A stretch of 64,000 nucleotides of DNA from Raineya sp964654605 (GTDB lineage Bacteria > Bacteroidota > Bacteroidia > Cytophagales > Thermonemataceae): assembly GCA_964654605.1 (NCBI GenBank), contig CAZZLW010000092.1, positions 1-64,000 on the forward strand, written 5' to 3'. The notes under the pieces were generated by a model, which did no database searches, was not told where the DNA came from, and saw nothing but the letters and a program-made list of their open reading frames with translations. The translations under genes and the position numbers were made by a program. Shown in pieces: positions 34,292-44,076 of this stretch (the first letter of the stretch is position 1; each line of letters starts with the position of its first letter).

Positions 34292-35419
34292 TTACAAGTT
34301 TTCAGCTAATAAACTATCTACGGAAATGATTTTGGGCTGAACACTCACCCCCTCTTTCAAACTTTGGATACCTTCTACTACAATTTTTTCACCCACTTTC
34401 AGACCTGATTTTACGATATAAAAATTTTCTCTTCTTTTCAGCGGTATAAAACTTCTGAGCTGTGTTTTATTGTTTTTATCCAATACATACACATAGTTTT
34501 TATCCTGAATTTCCATTACCGCTTTTTGAGGAACAACAATAGATTTTTGTATTTTATTTGAAACTAAGACCTTACCCGTAGCACCGTGTTTGAGCAGGCG
34601 GTCGGGGTTAGGGAATTTGGCTCGGAAAGCAATAGAGCCTGAGCCGCCCTCAAAATCACCTTCCAGTGTTTCAATTACTCCCTCATAGGCGTATTGGCTA
34701 TTATTGGAAAGTATGAGCTTTACAATCTGCTGTTTGATAGTAGTATCCGCCTGACGCTTTTTCATATACTCCAAATACTCGTTTTCTGTAATCTTGAAGT
34801 AAGCATACATTGAAGAGTTATCGGAAATCGTAGTTAGTAGAGTTCCTTCTTGCAAAAGACTACCAATTTTGAGCGGAATTCTATCTATCAAACCATCAAA
34901 AGGGGCGTGAATAATTGTATAAGAAAGTTTAAGCTCTGCTTTTTGAAGGTCGGCACGGGCTTCTTCTACTTTGGCAAGAGCGGCTTTCCATTTAGCTTCT
35001 GCCATTTTTAATTCTACATCAGAAACTACTTTTTTATCTACCAAAAGTTTAACTCGCTCTACTTCAATTTCGGCAGTACGAGCTTCTGCAATGGCGGTTT
35101 GCAAGTTTGCATTGGCGGTAGCTACTTCCGCCTTATACTCTAAATCATTGATTTTGAATAGAGCCTGTCCTTTGCTCACTCTTTTTCCTTCATCTACAAA
35201 AATTTGTTCCAAAAAGCCCGCCACCTTATTGCGTATTTCAACATTTTTTACTGCCTGAATATCAGCTACATAATATTCATAGTCTTCAATATCTTGCTCC
35301 TTGACTTCAACGACAGACAAAGACACAGGGGCTTGTTGTCCATCGTTTTTAGGGGAGCAAGCAACAAAAAAAATCGTGCAAAGAAACCAAGCACTAAAAC
35401 ACCTCTTAAACATAATCAA
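34292..35419 (-). CDS. RND efflux periplasmic adaptor lipoprotein
   Basis: 375 residues. A signal ending F-F-V-A-C predicts lipid attachment. The lipoyl-like half-motif (V-E-I-R-N-K-V-A-G-F-L-E), an alpha-helical hairpin (about 95-165) and beta-barrel region follow the AcrA/MexA plan. It is the first gene of the efflux operon. The start may be the ATG at 35419 or that two codons later. A TAACTTTG box lies ~85 bases upstream. Confidence 0.92.
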   Translation of the reverse strand: MIMFKRCFSAWFLCTIFFVACSPKNDGQQAPVSLSVVEVKEQDIEDYEYYVADIQAVKNVEIRNKVAGFLEQIFVDEGKRVSKGQALFKINDLEYKAEVATANANLQTAIAEARTAEIEVERVKLLVDKKVVSDVELKMAEAKWKAALAKVEEARADLQKAELKLSYTIIHAPFDGLIDRIPLKIGSLLQEGTLLTTISDNSSMYAYFKITENEYLEYMKKRQADTTIKQQIVKLILSNNSQYAYEGVIETLEGDFEGGSGSIAFRAKFPNPDRLLKHGATGKVLVSNKIQKSIVVPQKAVMEIQDKNYVYVLDKNNKTQLRSFIPLKRRENFYIVKSGLKVGEKIVVEGIQSLKEGVSVQPKIISVDSLLAENL

Positions 35420-35503
35420 ATGATAAATTTTTAGAAAAATTCAATTTAGATGTAAAACGGATAATTATTAGGAAGGGTGTTCAGAATTTTGGTTATTTTT
35501 TTG

Positions 35504-35511
35504 CAAAGTTA
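35504..35511 (-). promoter_or_regulatory. -7 box for the RND efflux operon
   Basis: TAACTTTG on the minus strand, matching TAnnTTTG, 84 bases before the adaptor gene start. Confidence 0.4.
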
Positions 35512-35583
35512 GCTAATTTTCTAAAAACATAACTCTCTGAAAGAAATTTTTGTTTGAAATTATCTTTTTTTGAAAGTAAAATT

Positions 35584-35591
35584 TAGTTTTG
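35584..35591 (+). promoter_or_regulatory. -7 box for sprA
   Basis: TAGTTTTG, matching TAnnTTTG, about 140 bases before the sprA start. A properly spaced TTG is missing. Confidence 0.35.
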
Positions 35592-35733
35592 CACGAAATT
35601 TGCTTGTAGATTTGCAACTTTCTCGTTTTTCTCTCATTTTTGTTTTTTTAGGAATAATCTTTATTTTTGAAGCCCCTTAATTCGTGTGCTTATTGAATAT
35701 TTTTACGAAAAAGGCTAATTAAACTTTTACAAA

Positions 35734-38700
35734 TTGTTACGTCAAGGCTTACACTTATGGATAGTGGGCAGTGTGTTGTTTTCGCTTTGTATCTGGAGCG
35801 GCAACCGCCCCGCCCTATATGATAGCAATTTTGATGAATGGGATTTCCCTTCCATTCCCCAAGATACCCCCAAGTATCAGAAAAGTCGCTTTTCTACCTA
35901 TCAGTTTCCTGATAGGCGTGGCGATTTGTTTGGCTCACATCGCAGTAAATCTCTACTAGACCTCAAACCATCCAATCTTAAAACCAACTTCAAAGTAGAT
36001 TTAAACGATACTGCTCGCAGTTATGTAGTGGAAGAAAAAATTGGCGAATACGACTACCGCCCCCCCTCACGCATTACACGCAAAGATTTAGACTACTTTC
36101 AAGATTTAGAAATTAACAAAAAGTTCTGGAAAATCAATGGGGCAAATACTGCCGAAGAAACTGCTACCCAAAATTCTCGTTTCAATTTCAAGCCTCGTAT
36201 CCCTATTGGAAGCAAACTTTTTGGAAAAATATTTGGTGGCGATGCCGTAGATTTCAAATTCAATGGCTTTGTGAATCTGGATTTTGGCTATAAAAGGCAA
36301 AATGTTGCCAACCCCGCTATTCCTGCCGATAGGCAAAGCAACGGCGTTTTTGATTTTGACCCCCACGCCAATTTCAGCGTAACAGGCAAAATTGGCGATA
36401 AACTTTCTCTCGCTACCAGCTACGACACCAAAGCCAGTTTCAACTTTGAAAATACCTTTCGGGTGCAGTACAAAGCCTATCCCGAAGAAGCTCTGCAAGA
36501 TGTAAAATTTGGTAATGTTAATTTTTCTCCTGGTGTAGCTCTTATTCAAGGTAGCCAAAACCTTTTTGGTATTCGTACCGATTGGCAATTTGGTAAGCTC
36601 AAAATGCAAAACGTAATTGCTAACCAACGTTCTACTGCTGATGAAATTCGTTTGCAAGGCGGCAGACAAGTTCGCCGTTTTGAAATACGAATGACTGACT
36701 ACGAGGAAAATAAGCACTTTTTCCTTTCACAATTTCATCGCAGACGCTACGAACCTGCTCTTGCCACAATGCCTATCATCAATTCGGGCGTACTCATTAC
36801 ACGGGTAGAAGTGTATGTAACCAATCGCACCAACAACACCCAAAACCTACGTAACATCATTGCCTTCTTAGATTTGGGGGAAGCACAAAGCTATCGCAAT
36901 GCCCTCCCCTTTGTGGGAGCAAATGCTAATCCCAATTTCCCTGCGGGCAACCAAGCCAACAATCTTTTTGCCAATATCAACAACAATACTTCGGTACGCA
37001 ACCCGCAAACAGCGGCAGACTTTTTGGAGCTACAAGGCTTACGCCGAGGCACAGATTTTGAAGTGTTGCGTGCCGCCCGAAAACTTGAACCCAACGAATT
37101 TACCTTTCACCCCCAATTAGGGTATATCTCGCTGAATACTCCTTTGCGTAATGATGAAATTTTGGGCATTTCTTTTGAATACACCTTCAACGGACAGCAG
37201 TACAAAGTAGGTGAGCTATCCGAAGACTACGTCAATCGTCCCCAAGAGGAGGCTATTTTTGTAAAAATGTTACGCCCTTCTACCATTCGCACCGATTTAC
37301 CTTCTTGGGATTTGATGATGAAAAATATCTATGCACTGGGTACTGCTCAAATTCAACAACAAGGCTTTCAGCTACGAATTATCTACCGAGATGATATTTC
37401 AGGATTGGATAACCCCGCCCTACAAGAAGGAGAACGCACCAAAGATGTTCAACTTATCAAAATTTTTGGTTTAGACCAACTCAACCCTCGTGGCGATAGG
37501 GTAATAGACCCACAAGGAAATGCCGTAAAAGACCGCTTTGGCAGAGCCATAGGCGATGGAAATTTTGATTTTGTAGAAGGCATCACTATAAATACCCAAA
37601 AAGGCTTACTCATTTTTCCTGTATTAGAGCCTTTTGGCAGAACGCTACGCAGCGAGTTCAATGCCGCCACCGAAGCCAATCTGATTGGTAAGTATGTCTT
37701 TCAAGAACTTTATACAGGCACTCGCAACGATGCCCAAAACAATTTCGCTACCAAAAATAAATTTTTTATCAAAGGGCAATACGAAGGCACTGCCACAGGA
37801 AACACGGTCTTTTTGCCCGGTATCAATATTGCCCAAGGTTCGGTAATTGTAAAAGCAGGCGGCGTACCCCTTACAGAAGGTACTGACTACCAAGTAAATT
37901 ACTCCACAGGGCAAGTAACTATCACCAACGATGCCGTTCTCAATTCGGGTAAAGAAATTACGATTAGCTTTGAAAAAGCAGACTTATTCAACTTGCAAGT
38001 ACGCAACTTTTTAGGCTCTCGTTTTGAATACGAAGTAGATAAAGACCTAAAATTGGGCTTTACCATTGCAAACTTGCGGGAGCGTCCTGTACTTACGCGT
38101 GTAGCAATGGGGCAAGAAGCTATCAACAACACAATGATTGGCTTTGATGTAAAACTCAAACGAGATTCTCGCTTCCTAACCAAGCTCACCGATGCCTTTC
38201 CACTTATTCAAACCAAAGAAAAATCCACAATTCAGTTTGATGCCGAAATCGCCCAGATACGCCCCAATGCGGCACGATTGAGCGGAGCAGTTTCTTATAT
38301 TGATGACTTTGAAGGCTCAAGAACCCCTTTTGATTTGGGCAATACAGCTCATTTACGTTGGAAATTAGGCTCTACCCCACGCCGTATTCTTGACCAGCAA
38401 GGCACGCTCTCCTCACCTCTGGAATATGCCTACCGCAGAGCAAGAATGGCTTGGTACAATGTAGATAACTCTATTTTTTACAACCAAAGCCAAAGACCTT
38501 CTAATATTTCTGCCACCGACCTTGAAAACCATTATATGCGGGTAGTAGCTCCGCAAGAAATTTTCCCTAACAGACAATTTGAAAACATTGCTGTCAATCA
38601 AAACTTATTTGAAATCGCTTATTTCCCTGACGAAAGAGGCTCTTTCAACTACAATCCCAACCTAACGCCTGATGGCAAACTGCCCAATCCTGCTCAAAAT

Positions 38701-41700
38701 TTTGCTTCTATCACAAGAGCCATTACCCAAGAAGTAGATTTTGATAATGCCAACATTGAATACATTGAGTTTTGGCTATTAGACCCTTTCATTGCGGGTG
38801 AGCGTGGGCGTGTGATTGTCAGCGGCGACCAAGGTGCCAATAATACCACAGGCGGCGAATTGTACATCAATTTGGGCAACATTTCAGAAGATGTAATGAA
38901 AGATACTCGCCATTTCTTTGAAAATGGCTTGCCCGAAACCGCCGAAAGTACCGCCAAAGACCCAACAGCTTGGGGATTTGTACCCCGAAATCAGTTCCTC
39001 AATAATGCGTTTAGCAATTCGCCCGGCGTAAGAGGCTTACAAGATGTGGGTTTAGACGGCTTGCGAAATGCCGAAGAAAACGACTTTTTTCAAAACTATC
39101 TCAATAGCCTCCCTCCTGCGGTGCGTAGCCAAGTAGAGGCAGATGTTTCAGCAGATAATTTCAAGTTTTATCTGGACGGCGAATACAATGCCCGTAATGC
39201 CAAAATTATTGAGCGTTACAAATACTACAACAACACCGAAGGCAACTCGCCCGAAAATACAGGCGGGCAATTTACACAATCGGCTACCAACTTCCCCGAT
39301 AACGAAGATTTGAATACAGATAACACCATTAGCGATTTAGAAGAGTATTACGAGTACCGCATTTCGCTTCGTCCATCAGATTTGGTAGTAGGGCAAAATT
39401 ATATTGTGGATAAAGTGGAAGTCAAAGACCCACGCATTACCAAAAACCAAGACATTGTTACCTGGTATCAGTTTCGTATTCCTGTCAGAGAATTTACCGA
39501 AAAAGTTGGTAATATCAATGGATTCAAATCTATTCGCTTTATGCGTTTGTATATGACTGGCTTCCAACAGCCCGTTGTATTGCGAATGGCACAATTCCAA
39601 ATGGTAGCCAATCAGTGGCGAAGATATTTAGGAGATTTGCGTGATAAAGGCTTACAACTCCCCCCTGAGCCTTACAATCCCTCTTTTGTGGTTTCTGTGG
39701 TAAATGTAGAAGAAAATGGAACACCAGCCACAGGCGTAATTCCTTATGTAATTCCGCCCGGGTTTGTGAGGGATAGAGATATTACGACTATCAACAATCG
39801 TGAGTTTAACGAACAATCTTTGCAGATTTGCGTAGATGGCTTACAAGATAGAGATGCTCGTGCCGCTTTCAAAAACGTGAATCTCAATATGCTTTACTAC
39901 AAACGCCTTTCAATGCCTATTCACGCCCAATCACCAGATAACAACATTCAGGACGGCGAACTTTCGGCTATTGTACGTTTGGGCACAGATTTTAATGAAA
40001 ATTACTACGAAATTGAAATTCCTCTCTCTTTTACAAGAATTTCTGAAGTCCAAGCAGTGCCTACTTTGGAAGCTCTGCAAAGAATTATTTGGAAACCCGA
40101 AAACGAATTGGATATTGCTTTGGAAGATTTGGTAGAAACCAAAATTCAGCGAAACAATACTTTTGGCTTTCGGAACAACTTATTTGTTCCTTTTACAAGG
40201 CAAGTAGGCAGATACAGGGTAACCGTGGTCGGTAACCCCGATTTGAGTGCAGTTTTGGTACTAATGCTCGGAATCAAAAACCCTAATTTGCCCAATGACG
40301 ACCGCCGCCCCAAATCGGCTTGTGTGTGGTTTAATGAATTGCGTGCCGTAGGCTTTGACCGCACCAATGGTGTTGCCGCTAATGCCCGCCTGATGTTCAA
40401 CCTTGCCGATTTTGCTCAAATTCAGGCTTCAGGGGCTATCCGTACCGCAGGTTTCGGGCAAATATCCCAAAAAGTTTCTGAAAGACAACTACGCAACGAC
40501 TGGGAATTTGACACCCAAGGCACTTTCGCTTTGGATAAATTTACCCCTGCCAAATGGGGCATACGCTTGCCCGTATTTTTAAGCTACCAACGCCGAAATT
40601 CTACCCCTCTCTTTGACCCCTTCGACCCCGATGTGAGAGTAAAACGTTCTTTGGAAAAATTTGCTACTGATGGTGAAAGAGAATTTTTCAAAAGTCTTAT
40701 TGAAGACCGAGAAACCCGCCGAAGTATCAATTTTACGAATGTACGTAAAATGAAAACCAACAAAGAACGCAAAACAATGCCTTGGGATATTCCAAACTTT
40801 GGCTATACGTGGTCGTATTCCGATATTCAGCGAAGTAGCCCGTATGTAGCAAGCTATTTGCAACAAAATTGGAAACAAAGCCTTACCTACAACTATACAC
40901 GCGAGTTCAATTATATTGAGCCTTTCAAGAAAAGTAAAGCCAAATGGTTACAATCGCCTTGGCTCAAATTTATCAAAGAAACCAATTTCAATCCTTTGCC
41001 CAATGGCTTTACTGCCCGAGGCGATTTGGATAGAACTTTCATTCGTACCCAACTCCGTTCAGGTGATTTTAGGGTAGAAAATTTTGAGCCTTTTTTTGAA
41101 AAATTCTATAATTTCAACCGAGATTATAGCTTGCAATGGAATTTGACAAGAAACCTCACATTCAGCGGAAATGCCCAAGCCCAAGCCATTATAGACGAGC
41201 CTTTCGGCGAATTGAACGCACCGGGTAGCAGACAAGCCGTGCAAGAAAATCTGCTCAAACTGGGACGTATGAAAGATTATTCCCAACGCTTCAATGCCAG
41301 CTACAAATTACCTTTGGATAAATTCCCTATCACCGACTGGGTAACGGCAAACTACACCTATAATGCCAATTATCGTTGGACAGCCGCCTCGCTGGGATTA
41401 GAAAAAATCTTGGGTAATAACATTCAAAATAACCGAGAGCAAAGTCTGCGTACTACCGCCGATTTTACCAAATTATACAACAAAGTAAAATTGCTCAAAG
41501 CCGTCAATGACTATAAACCTGCGAGTAAGCCCAATCAGCCTAAATTGAGCAAAGCCGAACGCAAAAAGCAAAAAGAGGCTGAACGCAAAAAGCGTTTGGA
41601 AGAAAAGCGTCAGAAGGAACTTGAAAAGAAAAAAGCCAAAGAAGCTAAAAAACAATCCAAAGATAGTTTGCAAAAAGATTCTTTGCAGAAAAAGCCCCAA

Positions 41701-43146
41701 AAAACCACCAAAACCAAACCCGCACCAACAGGAAAAACCCAAAATCCACAGGTGAATCCTATACTGCGTAGCGTATTGCGTCTGCTGATGAGCGTAAGAG
41801 GTGGTACTTTCAATATTTCAAGAAACGAAGGAACTATTTTGCCCGGCGTGATTGGCAATCCTCGCTATTTAGGACTTACCGATGGCTGGGGGGCACCGGG
41901 CTGGGACTTTGTAGCAGGTAGCCAAAACCCTAATCAGCGTTTTGATTTTGTAAATAATGGTTGGATGGTCATTCCACCCGATACAAGCCTTATTCAAAAC
42001 AACCCTTTTCAGCAAAATCGGACACAAAACATTAGCTTTACGCTCAATGTTGAGCCTTTCCCCGATTTTAGAATTACCCTTGATGCCAAACAAGTTCGTA
42101 CCGATAACTACCAAGAGCTATTCCGCTTTGATACCCTCAACAAAGTGTATGCCTCTTTCAGCCCTTACCGAAATGGTACTTTTCAAAGTACAATCATTTC
42201 TTGGGGTTCGGCTTTCGCCAAAGATAATGGTATAAATTCCGAAACTTTCAATCGCTTCGTAGCCAATTTGGATAAATATCAACAACTTTTTTCTGCCCAA
42301 AACCCTAATGCCATTACAGATAGCTCCTATCGCAGACGCTCCCAAGATGTACTCATAGCGGCATTTATGGAAACTTATGCAGGGCAAAAAGCAGGCAGTT
42401 CGGCATTTCCTCGCTTTCCTTTGCCCAATTGGCAAATAGATTACAATGGTCTAAGCAAATTATCCGCTTTCAAAGATATTTTCACAACCTTTACCATAAG
42501 CCACAAATATAGCTCCGAATATCGTATCGGCAACTATACATCGGCATTAGAGTACCAAAACACGGCACTTCTGCAACTCAATAACAATTTTGGTAGCTAT
42601 GTTCAGCCTTTTGTACTAAATGCTAATGGCGAGCTTGTGCCTATTTTGGTATTGGGGCAAGTACAAGTTTCGGAACGTTTTAGCCCTCTGATTGGCATCA
42701 ATGCTCGTACCAAGAGCGGTGCAAATATTCGTTTGGATATTAACCGAACTCGTGAAATAGGCTTGAACTTGGCAAATGCTCAAATTACCGAAGCCCGCAG
42801 TAACGATATTGTGATTGGTTTTGGTTTTGACAAGAAAAATGTACGTTTGCCTTTCCGAGATGCCGAAGGACAAAGGGTAATTCTCCGAAATACAATGAAC
42901 TTCCGTGTAGATTTTACTATCCGAGATAGCAAAACCTTCCAAAGACGTATTGATGAAGAAACCGTTATCACTTCGGGTAATTACAATTTCCAACTTCGCC
43001 CTAACATCACTTACAAAGTCAATAACAACCTGACTACTTCTTTCTACTTCGAAAGGCTTATCAACTCCCCTGCTACCACCCTTTCGTTCCCAAGAAAAAA
43101 TACCAATGTAGGTTTTCAGTTGAGGTATAATCTGACAGGAATGTAG
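35734..43146 (+). CDS. sprA: SprA, type IX secretion outer membrane translocon / gliding protein
   Basis: 2470 residues. SprA is the 36-strand outer membrane barrel through which sorting-domain proteins leave the periplasm, and it is needed for gliding in Flavobacterium. Length and pattern fit: an N-terminal hydrophobic leader (L-W-I-V-G-S-V-L-F-S-L), repeated amphipathic beta-strand blocks, two long stretches characteristic of the SprA family around G-A-V-S-Y-I-D-D-F-E-G-S-R-T-P and the late T9SS translocon region. A Lys/Glu/Gln-rich low-complexity insert spans about residues 1925-2010. The start is TTG at 35734, directly after an in-frame stop, and there is no ATG before the leader. Its client in this window is the cyanophycinase-like protein. 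Confidence 0.95.
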   Translation: MLRQGLHLWIVGSVLFSLCIWSGNRPALYDSNFDEWDFPSIPQDTPKYQKSRFSTYQFPDRRGDLFGSHRSKSLLDLKPSNLKTNFKVDLNDTARSYVVEEKIGEYDYRPPSRITRKDLDYFQDLEINKKFWKINGANTAEETATQNSRFNFKPRIPIGSKLFGKIFGGDAVDFKFNGFVNLDFGYKRQNVANPAIPADRQSNGVFDFDPHANFSVTGKIGDKLSLATSYDTKASFNFENTFRVQYKAYPEEALQDVKFGNVNFSPGVALIQGSQNLFGIRTDWQFGKLKMQNVIANQRSTADEIRLQGGRQVRRFEIRMTDYEENKHFFLSQFHRRRYEPALATMPIINSGVLITRVEVYVTNRTNNTQNLRNIIAFLDLGEAQSYRNALPFVGANANPNFPAGNQANNLFANINNNTSVRNPQTAADFLELQGLRRGTDFEVLRAARKLEPNEFTFHPQLGYISLNTPLRNDEILGISFEYTFNGQQYKVGELSEDYVNRPQEEAIFVKMLRPSTIRTDLPSWDLMMKNIYALGTAQIQQQGFQLRIIYRDDISGLDNPALQEGERTKDVQLIKIFGLDQLNPRGDRVIDPQGNAVKDRFGRAIGDGNFDFVEGITINTQKGLLIFPVLEPFGRTLRSEFNAATEANLIGKYVFQELYTGTRNDAQNNFATKNKFFIKGQYEGTATGNTVFLPGINIAQGSVIVKAGGVPLTEGTDYQVNYSTGQVTITNDAVLNSGKEITISFEKADLFNLQVRNFLGSRFEYEVDKDLKLGFTIANLRERPVLTRVAMGQEAINNTMIGFDVKLKRDSRFLTKLTDAFPLIQTKEKSTIQFDAEIAQIRPNAARLSGAVSYIDDFEGSRTPFDLGNTAHLRWKLGSTPRRILDQQGTLSSPLEYAYRRARMAWYNVDNSIFYNQSQRPSNISATDLENHYMRVVAPQEIFPNRQFENIAVNQNLFEIAYFPDERGSFNYNPNLTPDGKLPNPAQNFASITRAITQEVDFDNANIEYIEFWLLDPFIAGERGRVIVSGDQGANNTTGGELYINLGNISEDVMKDTRHFFENGLPETAESTAKDPTAWGFVPRNQFLNNAFSNSPGVRGLQDVGLDGLRNAEENDFFQNYLNSLPPAVRSQVEADVSADNFKFYLDGEYNARNAKIIERYKYYNNTEGNSPENTGGQFTQSATNFPDNEDLNTDNTISDLEEYYEYRISLRPSDLVVGQNYIVDKVEVKDPRITKNQDIVTWYQFRIPVREFTEKVGNINGFKSIRFMRLYMTGFQQPVVLRMAQFQMVANQWRRYLGDLRDKGLQLPPEPYNPSFVVSVVNVEENGTPATGVIPYVIPPGFVRDRDITTINNREFNEQSLQICVDGLQDRDARAAFKNVNLNMLYYKRLSMPIHAQSPDNNIQDGELSAIVRLGTDFNENYYEIEIPLSFTRISEVQAVPTLEALQRIIWKPENELDIALEDLVETKIQRNNTFGFRNNLFVPFTRQVGRYRVTVVGNPDLSAVLVLMLGIKNPNLPNDDRRPKSACVWFNELRAVGFDRTNGVAANARLMFNLADFAQIQASGAIRTAGFGQISQKVSERQLRNDWEFDTQGTFALDKFTPAKWGIRLPVFLSYQRRNSTPLFDPFDPDVRVKRSLEKFATDGEREFFKSLIEDRETRRSINFTNVRKMKTNKERKTMPWDIPNFGYTWSYSDIQRSSPYVASYLQQNWKQSLTYNYTREFNYIEPFKKSKAKWLQSPWLKFIKETNFNPLPNGFTARGDLDRTFIRTQLRSGDFRVENFEPFFEKFYNFNRDYSLQWNLTRNLTFSGNAQAQAIIDEPFGELNAPGSRQAVQENLLKLGRMKDYSQRFNASYKLPLDKFPITDWVTANYTYNANYRWTAASLGLEKILGNNIQNNREQSLRTTADFTKLYNKVKLLKAVNDYKPASKPNQPKLSKAERKKQKEAERKKRLEEKRQKELEKKKAKEAKKQSKDSLQKDSLQKKPQKTTKTKPAPTGKTQNPQVNPILRSVLRLLMSVRGGTFNISRNEGTILPGVIGNPRYLGLTDGWGAPGWDFVAGSQNPNQRFDFVNNGWMVIPPDTSLIQNNPFQQNRTQNISFTLNVEPFPDFRITLDAKQVRTDNYQELFRFDTLNKVYASFSPYRNGTFQSTIISWGSAFAKDNGINSETFNRFVANLDKYQQLFSAQNPNAITDSSYRRRSQDVLIAAFMETYAGQKAGSSAFPRFPLPNWQIDYNGLSKLSAFKDIFTTFTISHKYSSEYRIGNYTSALEYQNTALLQLNNNFGSYVQPFVLNANGELVPILVLGQVQVSERFSPLIGINARTKSGANIRLDINRTREIGLNLANAQITEARSNDIVIGFGFDKKNVRLPFRDAEGQRVILRNTMNFRVDFTIRDSKTFQRRIDEETVITSGNYNFQLRPNITYKVNNNLTTSFYFERLINSPATTLSFPRKNTNVGFQLRYNLTGM

Positions 43147-43166
43147 AATTCACGTTCAAAATTTCA

Positions 43167-43250
43167 TTGTTTGAGGTTCAAACCATTAAGTGCCTTATCT
43201 TTCATTTTTTCTGTCCGACATCTATTTTTTTACAATCCTATTTCCTGTAT
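43167..43250 (+). repeat. Dispersed intergenic repeat, copy C
   Basis: It begins TGTTTGAGGTTCAAACC, followed by TTAAGTGCCTTATCTTTC, CGACATCTATTTTTTT and CAATCCTATTTCCTG. It aligns block by block with 8782-8865. It lies ~20 bases after the sprA stop codon. Confidence 0.6.
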
Positions 43251-43369
43251 CTTGCTTCCTGTTTCCTATTTCCTTTCTACAAACCATATTTGAGCAATTA
43301 CAAATTTTGTAAAACTGAATGGAAGAAAAACAAACAGCAAAATATTTTTTCAAATTTTAGGATTTTTTC

Positions 43370-43400
43370 TTGCTTTTTCGGAAAATAGTTTATATTTTTG
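43370..43400 (+). promoter_or_regulatory. Promoter of the zapB-like/zapA/rny operon
   Basis: TTG, 20-base spacer, TATTTTTG. The predicted start near 43406 supports the ATG at 43428 over one at 43398. Confidence 0.75.
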
Positions 43401-43427
43401 CTAATTAACACATTTTGCGTGTTTTTT

Positions 43428-43721
43428 ATGAATGAAGCACTATTAGCAAGGCTAAATCTCTTGGAAAATAAAGTTCGTGAATTGGTTGAAAAATACAGAC
43501 TCATTCGCCAAGAATGTGCATATCTTTCAGAAGAGAATATGACTTTGAAAGAAACGATAAAAAAGCAAAGCTTACAACTAAATAATCTTGAAAACCAGTA
43601 TAAAATCAGTAAACTTGTAGCCTCTATTGCCCCAGATGCCGAAAGTGCCGCAGAGTTGAGGGAAAAAATAGATGCCTACATCACCGATATAGACCGATGC
43701 ATTGATTTTTTGAGCAAATAA
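43428..43721 (+). CDS. Small coiled-coil protein upstream of zapA (ZapB-like)
   Basis: 97 residues, mostly a single predicted coiled coil with heptad Leu spacing (L-L-x-R-L-N-L-L-E-N-K-V-x-E-L-V). A short C-terminal helix pair follows (about 68-95). No signal peptide. It sits three bases before zapA and shares its promoter. Length and structure resemble ZapB, the coiled-coil partner of ZapA at the Z-ring, but sequence identity alone does not prove this. Cytoplasmic role in division is inferred from context. Confidence 0.6.
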   Translation: MNEALLARLNLLENKVRELVEKYRLIRQECAYLSEENMTLKETIKKQSLQLNNLENQYKISKLVASIAPDAESAAELREKIDAYITDIDRCIDFLSK

Positions 43722-43724
43722 ATT

Positions 43725-44012
43725 ATGGACTATAAACTTCCTATTCGCCTCAAAATAGCTGACAGAGAGTACCCTATGCAAGTAGATGCCGCCGAAGAGG
43801 CTATGCTACGCAGCGTAGGAAGGGAAATCAATACGGCTCTCAAATACTATCGTGAAGAATTTGAGGTGGATAACTATCAGGATATGCTCGCTATGTTTGC
43901 CGTAGATTGTATGATGGGCAAAAAAAATATAGAACTTTCCAAAACAGAGCTGGAAAATATTGTCCTGCAAAAAATCAATTCTATTGAAGAAATGCTCAAT
44001 TCGGTGTTGTAG
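43725..44012 (+). CDS. zapA: Cell division protein ZapA
   Basis: 95 residues. I-R-L-K-I-A-D-R-E-Y-P and the later D-x-L-A-M-F-A-V-D segment match the ZapA fold, an N-terminal globular domain followed by a C-terminal coiled coil. ZapA tetramers crosslink FtsZ filaments. It is three bases after the coiled-coil gene and 64 bases before rny, a gene order seen in other Bacteroidota. Confidence 0.88.
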   Translation: MDYKLPIRLKIADREYPMQVDAAEEAMLRSVGREINTALKYYREEFEVDNYQDMLAMFAVDCMMGKKNIELSKTELENIVLQKINSIEEMLNSVL

Positions 44013-44076
44013 CTCTCTCTTTGCTTGCTTTTCGTGCTTTTGGGTAATTAGGCTTTTCACCTAAATACCTTAATTT

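Larger units (their letters stand above)
35420..35733. other. 314-base divergent intergenic region between the efflux operon and sprA
   Basis: AT-rich, with a leftward TAACTTTG box at 35504-35511 and a rightward TAGTTTTG box at 35584-35591, facing away from each other. Neither has a well-spaced TTG. I see no gene or clear operator. Confidence 0.5.

Noticed and set aside
36106..36717. 203-codon open frame opposite sprA
   Set aside because: Shadow of SprA; composition follows the reverse complement of conserved SprA codons.
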